A stretch of DNA of 64,000 nt from Cellulosimicrobium terreum (GTDB lineage: Bacteria > Actinomycetota > Actinomycetes > Actinomycetales > Cellulomonadaceae): positions 744,001 through 808,000 of the forward strand of contig JACYFD010000001.1 in the NCBI GenBank assembly GCA_014803435.1, given 5' to 3'. The position numbers were made by a program, and so were the translations under genes. The notes under the pieces are model-generated. The model saw only the letters and a list, made by a program, of their open reading frames with translations, was not told where the DNA came from and searched no databases. Numbering within the stretch: position 1 is the stretch's first letter; the number at the start of each line of letters is the position of its first letter. Of this stretch, positions 1 to 6,947 are shown piece by piece.

Positions 1-982
1 CGAGCAGCGTCGGGGGTGGAGGAGCGGCGGGGTGGTGGGTCGCCCGGGCGTCGCCGAGGCGCAGCTGCAGCTCGACCGCGTCGCGCGCGGAGGAGCCCAG
101 GAACGGGTGCCGGGCGAGCGGCGGGACGTCCGCGCGGGGGACGCGGACGTCGTCGGCCTGCCGCTCGGAACCGTGGGCGGCGACCCGCTCCCACAGCGCG
201 GGGGACGGGTGCACGAGCCAGAGGTGGACGTCGCGGTGCTCGGCGAGAGCGCGCAGGACCCGCAGCTCGTCCTCCGGCAGCCGGGTGGGGCCGAACACGG
301 ACAGGCGGTCGGGGAGGTCGACGACGGACGGGTCGGCGCGCAGCGCGGCCACGGCGGCCGCGACGCGTCGGGCCGGGTCGGACCCGGAGACGCGGTCGAC
401 CAGCCGCCGCCACAGCTCGGGCTGCCACGCGAGGTCCGCCGGCGTGCGGTCGGCGGCACCGTTCGCCGCACCCGCCTCGTCGTGGGACCACGCGAGCACG
501 ACGTCGGGCCGTTGCCGCGCGTAGTCCACCAGGAGGTCCGCGACGCGGCGGGCCAGCGTCAGGCGCCGACCCCGCCGCACCTCGTCGCCCGGGTCGCCGA
601 CGTAGCGCGCGAGCGGCGCCGCCCAGGGCTCGCCGAGGCTCGCGTCGAGCACCTCCAGCACGGACCACGCGAGCCTCTCGGGTCGCCACGGGTCGTCGTC
701 GGGCGCCACTCCGGTGACGTCCGCGACGACCTGCTCCACGACCCTGCGCGGGCCGCGGAGGTCGACGTTCGCGCACACCCCGCCCGCACCCGATCCTGCC
801 GACGTGCCGTCCGGCGGCGTGCCGAGGTGGTGCGAGAGCTGCTGCGCGACCCACCGCTCGACCCCACGCGTGGGCACGGCGACGACGTCCGGCGTGAACG
901 GGTCGTCGAGCGGTTCGGCGAGCACGGCAGCGAGCGGCGCGACGAGCGCGTCCGCGCGCTCGGACCGGTGCACGTGCAGCAA
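1..982 (-). CDS. recC: RecC exonuclease V gamma subunit, N-terminal part (cut by window edge)
   Basis: This is the N-terminal ~327 residues of RecC, the Chi-recognition subunit of the RecBCD double-strand-break repair nuclease; the rest lies beyond the left edge. The frame opens with LHVHRSERADAL and continues with VAVPTRGVERWVAQQLSHHLG, typical of the RecC N-terminus, followed by LAWQPELWRRLVDRV and LSVFGPTRLPEDEL, also RecC-like. No ATG is in frame. The best start is a TTG at 980-982 giving MLHVHRSERAD, which matches the usual MLxVHRAERAD opening. An ATG at 1006-1008 is in another frame. recB and recD would be expected to the left but are not in view. Function rests on family resemblance. 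Confidence 0.85.
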   Translation of the reverse strand, partial: MLHVHRSERADALVAPLAAVLAEPLDDPFTPDVVAVPTRGVERWVAQQLSHHLGTPPDGTSAGSGAGGVCANVDLRGPRRVVEQVVADVTGVAPDDDPWRPERLAWSVLEVLDASLGEPWAAPLARYVGDPGDEVRRGRRLTLARRVADLLVDYARQRPDVVLAWSHDEAGAANGAADRTPADLAWQPELWRRLVDRVSGSDPARRVAAAVAALRADPSVVDLPDRLSVFGPTRLPEDELRVLRALAEHRDVHLWLVHPSPALWERVAAHGSERQADDVRVPRADVPPLARHPFLGSSARDAVELQLRLGDARATHHPAAPPPPTLL

Positions 983-1101
983 ACGAGGACCCCCGTCGAG
1001 ATGGTCATGACCCAACCGCGCAGGCCGGACGGCTGTGCGCTACGAGGAGGCTACGAGGTCCCACCGACACGGGCGAACCGCGATCCACAGCCGCACCGGG
1101 A

Positions 1102-1833
1102 TCACGCATGGCGCGCGACGACGACCCACTCGCGCCCCGGGCGGTCCGGCGCGTCGCGGACGTCCTCGACGACGAACCCGCACGCCGTGAGCGATGCCTC
1201 GACCTCCTCGCGCGAGCGGAACCGGAGGGTCGAGTCCGAGTGGAGCTCGCGCCCGTCGGGCAGGACGGTCGTGTCGTGGAACGACACGAGGGGGAGAGCG
1301 ACGTCGGTCAGCTCGGTCCAGCTCTCGACGACCCCGACGCCGGGGACGTCGACGCGGACGAACGTCTCGTCGCGGACCCAGCCCTCCCACGCCCGACGCG
1401 CGGGTACCCGGGTCTCGAGGACCAGGTGGCCCCCCGGCGCGAGGGCGGCGTGCACTCCGCGCAGCGTGGCGGTCCACGCGTCGTCGGTCAGGAAGACCTG
1501 CGCGACGTTCGCCGTCATGGTCGCGAGGTCGACGGGGAGGCGGGAGAGCGGCGGCAGCGTGGCTGCGTCGCCGTGGACCCACAGCACGCGGTCGGCGCCG
1601 GGCTTGGTCCGCGCGACGTCGAGCGACGCGCCCGCCGGGTCGACGCCGACCACCTCGACCCCGCGCCGCGCGAGCAGGCACGCGAACGTGCCCGTGCCGC
1701 AGCCGACGTCGAGCACGGACCGCGCTCCCAGCTCGTCGACCAGGGCGGCGTAGGCGTCGAGGTCGCTGCGGTCGGGGTCGAGCGGGTCGTAGAGAGCGGC
1801 CAGCGTCGGGTCGTCGAAGATCGCGTCGGGCAC
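1102..1833 (-). CDS. Class I SAM-dependent methyltransferase
   Basis: A 243-residue Rossmann-fold methyltransferase. The SAM-binding motif I, VLDVGCGTGTFACLLA, lies near residue 40, with an acidic strand-2 end (VVGVDPAG) and motif LAPGGHLVLETR further on, so the fold is clear. The methyl acceptor cannot be read from sequence. I chose the GTG at 1831-1833 (VPDAIFDDP), matching relatives that begin MPDAxFD. A TAGCGT box ends 7 bases upstream, so the mRNA is probably leaderless. An in-frame ATG at 1873-1875 would add 14 residues but has no ribosome-binding site. It stands alone between recC and the metZ operon. Confidence 0.85.
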   Translation of the reverse strand: MPDAIFDDPTLAALYDPLDPDRSDLDAYAALVDELGARSVLDVGCGTGTFACLLARRGVEVVGVDPAGASLDVARTKPGADRVLWVHGDAATLPPLSRLPVDLATMTANVAQVFLTDDAWTATLRGVHAALAPGGHLVLETRVPARRAWEGWVRDETFVRVDVPGVGVVESWTELTDVALPLVSFHDTTVLPDGRELHSDSTLRFRSREEVEASLTACGFVVEDVRDAPDRPGREWVVVARHA

Positions 1834-1840
1834 GGCCCCG

Positions 1841-1846
1841 ACGCTA
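1841..1846 (-). promoter_or_regulatory. Probable -10 box of a leaderless promoter
   Basis: On the minus strand TAGCGT is followed by 7 bases and then GTG at 1833. This TAnnnT-to-start spacing puts transcription initiation at or next to the start codon, the usual layout of leaderless actinobacterial genes. No Shine-Dalgarno is present. Confidence 0.45.
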
Positions 1847-2013
1847 GGCCCGCTGCCCGCCGTCGTCCACGGCATTGTCCGCGTCGGCGGCGAAGGACGC
1901 CGCCCTGTCGGCGATGAGTCACAGACGGTGCAGCGAGCCCCTGGCCGGCGAATGCGTCACGAACGATCCACCGGCCGGGGTCGACCGTGCACTGCTGTTC
2001 CGCAGGGGCGGGG

Positions 2014-3270
2014 TCAGGCTCCGAGGGCCTGGGTCACGTCCTCGACGATGTCGAGCGGGTCCTCGAGCCCGACCGACAGGCGCACGGTCGTCTCCGCGAT
2101 CCCGACGGCGGCCCGACCTTCCGGCCCGAGCTTGCGGTGCGTCGTCGTGGCGGGGTGCGTGACCATGGACTTCGCGTCACCCAGGTTGTTGGAGATGTCC
2201 ACGACCTGCAGCGCGTCGAGGAAGGTGAAGGCCCGCTTCTTGGCCGTCTCGGCATCGGTGCCCTCGGGCACCGCGAGGTCGAACGTCACGACGGTCCCGC
2301 CGCCGGTCTGCTGCGAGCGCGCGAGCTCGACCTGCGGGTGGGACTCGAGGAACGGGTAGCGCACGCGCGCGATCCCCGGCAGCTCCTCGAGGACACGCGC
2401 GATCCGCTCGGCCCCGGCGTTCTGGGCGGCGACGCGCACGGGCATGGTCTCGATGCCCTTGATTAGGACCCAGGCGTTGAACGCCGACAGCGTCGGTCCG
2501 GTGTTGCGGACGAAGGTCTGCACCGGTCCGCCGATGTACTCCTGCGACCCGAGGATCGCCCCGCCGAGCACCCGGCCCTGGCCGTCGATGTGCTTGGTCG
2601 CGGAGTACACGACGACGTCCGCGCCGAGCTCGAGCGGCTTCTGCATGAGCGGCGTCGCGAACACGTTGTCGAGCACGACGACGGCGCCGGCCGCGTGCGC
2701 GAGCTCTGCCACGCGACGCGCGTCGACGATGTCCTGCATCGGGTTGGACGGCGTCTCGAAGAACACGACGTCGGCAGGGGTGGACAGCGCCTCCTCCCAC
2801 TGCGACAGGACGTGACCGTCGACGTAGTCGGTGCGCACGCCCCACTTCGCGAAGATCTCGTCGAAGATCACGACGCTCGACCCGAACAGCGCGCGCGCCG
2901 CCACGATGCGCGACCCGGACCGCACCAGCGCCGCGAGCGACGTGAACACGGCCGACATGCCCGACGCCGTCGCGTAGCACGCCTCGGCGCCCTCGATGAG
3001 GCGAAGGCGCTCCTCGAACGCGTGGACCGTCGGGTTGCCGTAGCGCGAGTAGACGAACCGGTCGAGCTCGCCCTTGAAGGCGGCCTCGGCGTCGGCCGCC
3101 CGGTCGTACGTGTAGCCCTGCGTGAGGAACAGCGCCTCGGACGTCTCCTGGAACTCGGTGCGGTGGTGACCACCGCGCACGGCGAGCGTCGCGGGGCGCG
3201 CGCTCGCCGGCAGGGGCTTGCGCCCGGAACCGCCGGGGACAGGCTGCCCGACGCCGGATCCCGCGCTCAC
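2014..3270 (-). CDS. metZ: O-succinylhomoserine sulfhydrylase
   Basis: A 418-residue PLP enzyme of the Cys/Met metabolism family that makes homocysteine from O-succinylhomoserine and sulfide. Family features run in order: YSRYGNPTVHAFEERL (cofactor and substrate region), SGMSAVFTSL, ETPSNPMQDIVD, DNVFATPLMQ, and the Schiff-base lysine in VVYSATKHIDGQGR near residue 226; the ISNNLGDAKSMVTHPATTTH block is typical of the family. The start is a GTG at 3268-3270 overlapping the stop of the upstream rhodanese gene (GTGA), so the two are translationally coupled. The same pair occurs in mycobacteria (Rv0390-Rv0391). The rhodanese leader RNA probably controls both. Cystathionine gamma-synthase is a close relative, but neighbours and motifs favour MetZ. 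Confidence 0.93.
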   Translation of the reverse strand: MSAGSGVGQPVPGGSGRKPLPASARPATLAVRGGHHRTEFQETSEALFLTQGYTYDRAADAEAAFKGELDRFVYSRYGNPTVHAFEERLRLIEGAEACYATASGMSAVFTSLAALVRSGSRIVAARALFGSSVVIFDEIFAKWGVRTDYVDGHVLSQWEEALSTPADVVFFETPSNPMQDIVDARRVAELAHAAGAVVVLDNVFATPLMQKPLELGADVVVYSATKHIDGQGRVLGGAILGSQEYIGGPVQTFVRNTGPTLSAFNAWVLIKGIETMPVRVAAQNAGAERIARVLEELPGIARVRYPFLESHPQVELARSQQTGGGTVVTFDLAVPEGTDAETAKKRAFTFLDALQVVDISNNLGDAKSMVTHPATTTHRKLGPEGRAAVGIAETTVRLSVGLEDPLDIVEDVTQALGA

Positions 3271-3734
3271 CGGTCCGCCTCGGACTGGTCGGGGGCGTAG
3301 CCCGTCGTCGGCAGGCCGCGGACCTTCCAGCCCTCGACGTCCCGGGCACCGGAGAAGCCCGGCGCACCCTCGAAGCCCTCGAGGATGTTGTACGCGGGGC
3401 CGAGCCCGGCGGCGGTCGCGGCGCGTGCGGCGCCGATCGAGCGCTGGCCCGAGCGGCACAGGAAGACGACCGGCCGGACGTCGCCGGACTCGAGGCCCGC
3501 CTCGGCCAGCTGGTCCAGGAACGCCGGGTTGGGCCCGTGCGGGGTCACCCACTCGTCGAACAGGACCTCGCGGCCCAGCCCGGCGACGTCGGGCACCCCG
3601 ATGGTGCGCCACTCGCCCTCGGTGCGGACGTCGACGAGGACGGCGCGCTCGTCCCCGGCGAGCAGGTCCCACGCCTGCTGCGGGGTCAGGTCACCGGCGT
3701 AGCCCACGGCGGGTCGGGGGGTCAGGTCGGTCAT
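3267..3734 (-). CDS. Rhodanese-like sulfurtransferase
   Basis: A 155-residue single-domain rhodanese. It starts with the domain signature TPQQAWDLLAGDERAVLVDVRTEGEW (CH2A-like) and carries the active loop CRSGQRS, with the persulfide-forming cysteine near residue 92. It probably passes or releases sulfane sulfur for homocysteine synthesis by MetZ, whose start codon overlaps this stop. The ATG at 3732-3734 is preceded by GGAGGAGAC. It is the first gene of the operon, behind a structured leader and a promoter at 3854-3882. Confidence 0.92.
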   Translation of the reverse strand: MTDLTPRPAVGYAGDLTPQQAWDLLAGDERAVLVDVRTEGEWRTIGVPDVAGLGREVLFDEWVTPHGPNPAFLDQLAEAGLESGDVRPVVFLCRSGQRSIGAARAATAAGLGPAYNILEGFEGAPGFSGARDVEGWKVRGLPTTGYAPDQSEADR

Positions 3735-3753
3735 GGTGTCTCCTCCATCGGTC

Positions 3754-3824
3754 GTGGCAGTAGCACCCTGCGCCCGGACGCCTGCGGGGCGTCCGGCGGG
3801 TTGCTGCGGCGTCGACGTGCCACG
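3754..3824 (-). ncRNA. Structured leader RNA of the rhodanese-metZ operon (class unknown)
   Basis: Read on the minus strand, GTGGCA (3819-3824) pairs with TGCCAC (3754-3759) as an outer stem. Inside it, AGCAACCC can pair with GGGTGCT, and the centre holds a perfect 7-bp hairpin GGACGCC-CCGCA-GGCGTCC (3776-3794). The GCAACC/GGGTGC pair resembles the core of SAM riboswitches, but the rest of the S-box (GAGGG and GGCCCGAUGA segments) is missing. It ends about 20 bases before the rhodanese start. A cis-acting sulfur sensor is inference; only the fold potential is seen. Confidence 0.5.
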
Positions 3825-3853
3825 TCACTCGGCCGCTCCGGATGGTCGTTCGG

Positions 3854-3882
3854 ATCGTACGACACGCGGTGCGCCGACTGAA
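3854..3882 (-). promoter_or_regulatory. Promoter of the rhodanese-metZ operon
   Basis: On the minus strand TTCAGT (3877-3882) is followed after 17 bases by TACGAT (3854-3859), a plausible housekeeping-sigma promoter. Transcription would begin near 3847, which puts the structured leader wholly in the mRNA. Confidence 0.45.
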
Positions 3883-3951
3883 GGCGTGTCTCGTGCGCAG
3901 GCGTCGTGCGGGATGCCCGCGGTCCGCGATCCGAGACGGGATGCCCACCGG

Positions 3952-3981
3952 TTGACACCTTTCGAGGTCGTCGCCCATCCT
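3952..3981 (+). promoter_or_regulatory. Promoter of the SAM-IV / aminotransferase unit
   Basis: TTGACA at 3952-3957 is followed after 18 bases by CATCCT (3976-3981). Transcription would start near 3988, at the 5' edge of the riboswitch, which supports the pairing of promoter and aptamer. Confidence 0.5.
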
Positions 3982-3989
3982 GGACGACA

Positions 3990-4095
3990 GGTCATGAGTG
4001 CCAGCGTGAAACCCCGGTTTGCTGGCCGGCAACCCTCCTCTCGCGGCGGGGTGCCCCGGGTGACGACCGGGCCGCACGCCGACCGGCGCGCGGCA
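3990..4095 (+). ncRNA. SAM-IV-type riboswitch
   Basis: The leader starts GGTCATGAGTGCCAGCG, continues with TTGCTGGCCGGCAACCCTCC and GGCGGGGTGCCCCGGGTGA, and closes with GACC pairing to the opening GGTC. These blocks, in this order, match the SAM-IV aptamer as I know it from actinobacterial sulfur genes: the CCAGCG/GCTGG stem, the CCGGCAACC junction, and the GGGTGCC partner strand. A GC-rich segment to about 4095 may form the additional 3' stem or pseudoknot. The aminotransferase start at 4140 lies about 45 bases downstream with GGAGG at 4127-4131. SAM binding probably lowers expression. There is no obvious U-tract terminator, so translational control is likely. Confidence 0.8.
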
Positions 4096-4139
4096 AGCGC
4101 GGGGAGCACCTCCCCGACACTGCCTCGGAGGACCGTGCC

Positions 4140-5567
4140 ATGACCGCTCTCGCCGACATCTCCTGTCAGGACGTCACCGCTCGTGGAACCGTCGCGGACG
4201 TGCCCGCGCTGCTGCCCGTCGTCGGCAGCGACACGCTCGTCCCGCTCGTGGACGGCCGCAGCGTCCCGTACGCGAACCTCGACGTCGCCGCGTCCGCGCC
4301 GGCCCTGCGGTCGGTCGCGGACCGCGTGACCGAGGTCCTGCCGCTGTACGCGAGCGTGCACCGCGGCGCGGGCTACCTCTCCCAGGTGTCGACCGCGCTC
4401 TACGAGGCGTCGCGCGCGACGATCGGCGCGTTCGTCGGCGCCCGGCCCGACGACGTCACGGTCGTCACGCGGAACACGACCGACTCGCTCAACCTCCTCG
4501 CGGGCTGCGTCCCCGCCCGGCCGGACGGCACGCCGGGGCGGGTCCTCGTGCTCGACGTCGAGCACCACGCGAACCTCCTGCCCTGGCAGCGCGCCGGCGG
4601 CGCGACCGTCCTGGCGGGCGGGTCGACCGTCGCCGAGACCCTCTCGGGGCTGCGCGCCGAGCTCGCGCGCTTCGACTACGCGCTCCTCGCCGTCACCGGC
4701 GCCTCCAACGTGACGGGCGAGTCGCTGCCCGTCGCAGACGTCGTGCGGATCGCGCACGACGCCGGGGCGCGCGTCGCGCTCGACGGCGCCCAGCTCGTCC
4801 CGCACCGCGGCTTCTCGCTCGCGGAGACCGGCGCGGACTACGTCGCGTTCTCCGGGCACAAGACGTACGCACCGTTCGGCTCCGGCGCGCTCGTCGGGCG
4901 CCGCGACTGGCTCGACTCCGGCACGCCCTACCTCGCGGGTGGCGGCGCCGTGCGACAGGTGCGGGTCGACGGCACGGACTGGCAGACGGCGCCCGCCCGG
5001 CACGAGGCCGGGTCGCCCAACGTCGTCGGCGCCGTCGCGCTCGCCGCGGCGTGCGATGCCCTCAGGGCGCTCGACCCCGCGGCCCTCCACGAGCACGAGG
5101 CGGCCCTGCGCGCCGCGCTCGTCGAGGGACTGTCCGCGATCGACGGCGTGCGCGTCGTGACGGTGTGGCCGGACGCGGTCGACCCGGTCGGCGTCGTGAC
5201 GTTCTGCGTGGCCGGGCACGACCCCGGTCTGGTCGCCGCGTTCCTGTCGGCCGAGCACGGCATCGGCGTGCGCGATGGTCGCTTCTGCGCGCACCCGTTG
5301 CTCGCGCGCCTCGGGTACGACGCCGGGGCCATCCGCGCGTCCGTCGGCGTCGGCACGAGCGGGGCGGAGGTCGTGCGCCTCGTCGACGCGGTGCGCACGT
5401 ACGTGCAGGACGGACCGTCCACCCGGTACGAGGTGGTCGACGGCTGCTGGGCCGTCGTCGACGACCCGCGTCCCGTCCCCGCCGGCTCGGGACTCGACGG
5501 CCTCTTCGCCACCGCCGCCGCAGGCTTCCTGGCCGACGCTGCGGCGTGCGGTCCCGCCCCGCGATAG
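4140..5567 (+). CDS. Class V aminotransferase-fold PLP enzyme, SufS/Csd-like
   Basis: A 475-residue PLP enzyme resembling cysteine desulfurases. Visible features are the PLP aspartate and neighbours in ARVALDGAQLVPHR, the Schiff-base lysine in FSGHKTYAPFGSGALVG near residue 241, and RDGRFCAHPLL near residue 383, which aligns with the catalytic cysteine loop of SufS (RTGxHCAxP). A C-terminal tail of about 60 residues follows the usual fold. The ATG at 4140 has GGAGG 8 bases upstream. An open frame reaches further upstream but would translate the riboswitch. Such genes are known behind SAM-IV RNAs. A role in cysteine or sulfane-sulfur metabolism is likely, but the exact substrate is not shown. 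Confidence 0.88.
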   Translation: MTALADISCQDVTARGTVADVPALLPVVGSDTLVPLVDGRSVPYANLDVAASAPALRSVADRVTEVLPLYASVHRGAGYLSQVSTALYEASRATIGAFVGARPDDVTVVTRNTTDSLNLLAGCVPARPDGTPGRVLVLDVEHHANLLPWQRAGGATVLAGGSTVAETLSGLRAELARFDYALLAVTGASNVTGESLPVADVVRIAHDAGARVALDGAQLVPHRGFSLAETGADYVAFSGHKTYAPFGSGALVGRRDWLDSGTPYLAGGGAVRQVRVDGTDWQTAPARHEAGSPNVVGAVALAAACDALRALDPAALHEHEAALRAALVEGLSAIDGVRVVTVWPDAVDPVGVVTFCVAGHDPGLVAAFLSAEHGIGVRDGRFCAHPLLARLGYDAGAIRASVGVGTSGAEVVRLVDAVRTYVQDGPSTRYEVVDGCWAVVDDPRPVPAGSGLDGLFATAAAGFLADAAACGPAPR

Positions 5568-5577
5568 CGAGCACCTG

Positions 5578-5647
5578 CCGAGATGGCGATCCCCCGCCGG
5601 GAACCGGCCCTGGGGGCCACTGTCCCGACGGAGGATCGCCATCTCGG
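5578..5647. repeat. 15-bp inverted repeat between convergent genes
   Basis: CCGAGATGGCGATCC (5578-5592) and GGATCGCCATCTCGG (5633-5647) are perfect inverted copies separated by 40 bases that hold further GC-rich pairing (CCGGGAACCGG). It sits between the aminotransferase stop and the convergent csbD stop, so a bidirectional terminator is likely. The long loop and lack of a T-run would also fit a dispersed palindromic repeat. Confidence 0.6.
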
Positions 5648-5664
5648 GGTTGCTGCGAGGGTGG

Positions 5665-5835
5665 CTACTTGAACGCGTCCTTGACGTCGTCGCCAGCCTG
5701 CTTGATGTTGGCCTGGGCCTGGTCGGCCTTGCCCTCGGCCTCGAGGCGCTCGTCGTCCTTCGCCTTGCCGGTGGCCTCCTTGATCTTGCCCTTGGCCTCT
5801 TCGGCGGAGTGCTTGATCTTGTCATCGAGTCCCAT
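5665..5835 (-). CDS. CsbD family stress protein
   Basis: A 56-residue, very charged, Lys/Glu/Ala-rich protein (MGLDDKIKHSAEEAKGKIKEATG) of the CsbD family, which is induced by general stress in many bacteria. The function is unknown; it is small, soluble and probably flexible. The ATG at 5833-5835 follows GAAGGAGATCTCC, a strong ribosome-binding site. It is monocistronic and convergent with the aminotransferase gene. Confidence 0.9.
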   Translation of the reverse strand: MGLDDKIKHSAEEAKGKIKEATGKAKDDERLEAEGKADQAQANIKQAGDDVKDAFK

Positions 5836-5951
5836 GGAGATCTCCTTCTCGGTGGATGTCTCGACCGTAGGCACGCCGCCTCCCGCTCGCACGCCGGGAG
5901 CACCGGAGCTCGGGTGGCCGGTGGCCGAGGCACGTGACAGGGGACGGGCGA

Positions 5952-6947
5952 TCACCCGCGGGGGGAGACACGTCCCGACAGGTGCAGGCGCCCTTTGCCG
6001 TCCCACGCCTGGTAGGTGAGAGACCTGGTCGGGCTGTCGGACTCGTCGACGTCGGGGCGGATCGCGACGTCGACCGTGCTCGGCAGGAGCACGGGCTTGG
6101 CGAACGTGACGTCCCAGTCGTAGGTCTCACCGCGCGCAGGTCCGGCCGCGGCGAGCGCGCGAGCCGCGGTGTACATGCCGTGGGCGATGGCGCGCGGGAA
6201 CCCGAACGCCTTCGCGCCGAGCGCGGACGTGTGGATGGGGTTCCGGTCGCCCGAGACCGCGGCGTAGGCCCGGCCGGTCCCGGCGCCGAGAGACCAGCGT
6301 GCGGTGGGCAACGGTGGCGTGAAGCTGTCAGCGACACCTGCGTCCGGGGCGTCACGAGGTGCTGACACCTCGGGGAGGTGGACGCCCTTGGCGAGATAGG
6401 TCGACGCGCCGCGGTAGGCGAGGGTCGTCGCCGCCAGGCCGGAGCCGGCGGCACGCTCGTCGTCCGTCCGCTCGACGGAGATCTCCGTGACGAGGTCCAC
6501 CTGGACCCCGCGCCGGTGCGGGCGCAGGTCCTGGGCCCAGGCACGCACCTCGAGGGAGTCTCCGAGGCGGACCGGGCGCAGCACGGACGCCGCGTTCGCG
6601 AGGTGGACCATGCCGAGCAGGGCCAGCGGGAAGTCGGCGCGCACCATGAGCGCGGTCGCGAGCGGGAAGCCGAGCACGTGCAGGTACCCCGCAGGCAGCA
6701 GCTCCGCGGGGGCCTCGCCCACGATCTCGCCGTACCGTGCGAGGTGCTCCGCGCTCCCGACGTGGCCCGGCCCGGCCGCGTCGCCCGTCGCCACGCCGGC
6801 GACCCGGTACGTGACGTCGGGGAGCGTGAGGTCGCGCTGACGCGCGCCCGGCAGGCGGGCGGCCGCCGCGATCCGGCCCGACGCCGCGAGCCCGCGCGCG
6901 TAGAGCCCGCCCAGCCCCGGGATCGCCGGGAGGGTCTCGACGCTCAC
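5952..6947 (-). CDS. MaoC family (R)-hydratase, HtdX-like
   Basis: A 331-residue double-hotdog protein. The C-terminal half carries the hydratase-2 motif YAAVSGDRNPIHTSALGAKAFGFPRAIAHGMY (catalytic Asp and His in DRNPIH), which hydrates enoyl-CoA to (R)-3-hydroxyacyl-CoA or the reverse. The GTG start at 6945-6947 overlaps the stop of the FabG gene (GTGA). It is the last gene of a thiolase-FabG-MaoC operon that matches the mycobacterial fadA2/fabG4/htdX neighbourhood. A fatty-acyl or polyketide-like substrate is possible. The stop lies about 116 bases from csbD with no clear terminator. Confidence 0.88.
   Translation of the reverse strand: MSVETLPAIPGLGGLYARGLAASGRIAAAARLPGARQRDLTLPDVTYRVAGVATGDAAGPGHVGSAEHLARYGEIVGEAPAELLPAGYLHVLGFPLATALMVRADFPLALLGMVHLANAASVLRPVRLGDSLEVRAWAQDLRPHRRGVQVDLVTEISVERTDDERAAGSGLAATTLAYRGASTYLAKGVHLPEVSAPRDAPDAGVADSFTPPLPTARWSLGAGTGRAYAAVSGDRNPIHTSALGAKAFGFPRAIAHGMYTAARALAAAGPARGETYDWDVTFAKPVLLPSTVDVAIRPDVDESDSPTRSLTYQAWDGKGRLHLSGRVSPRG

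Noticed and set aside
3733-4143. Open frames running through the divergent leader region on both strands
   Set aside because: They would translate the SAM-IV-type RNA and the rhodanese leader. Better starts with ribosome-binding sites exist at 3734 and 4140.
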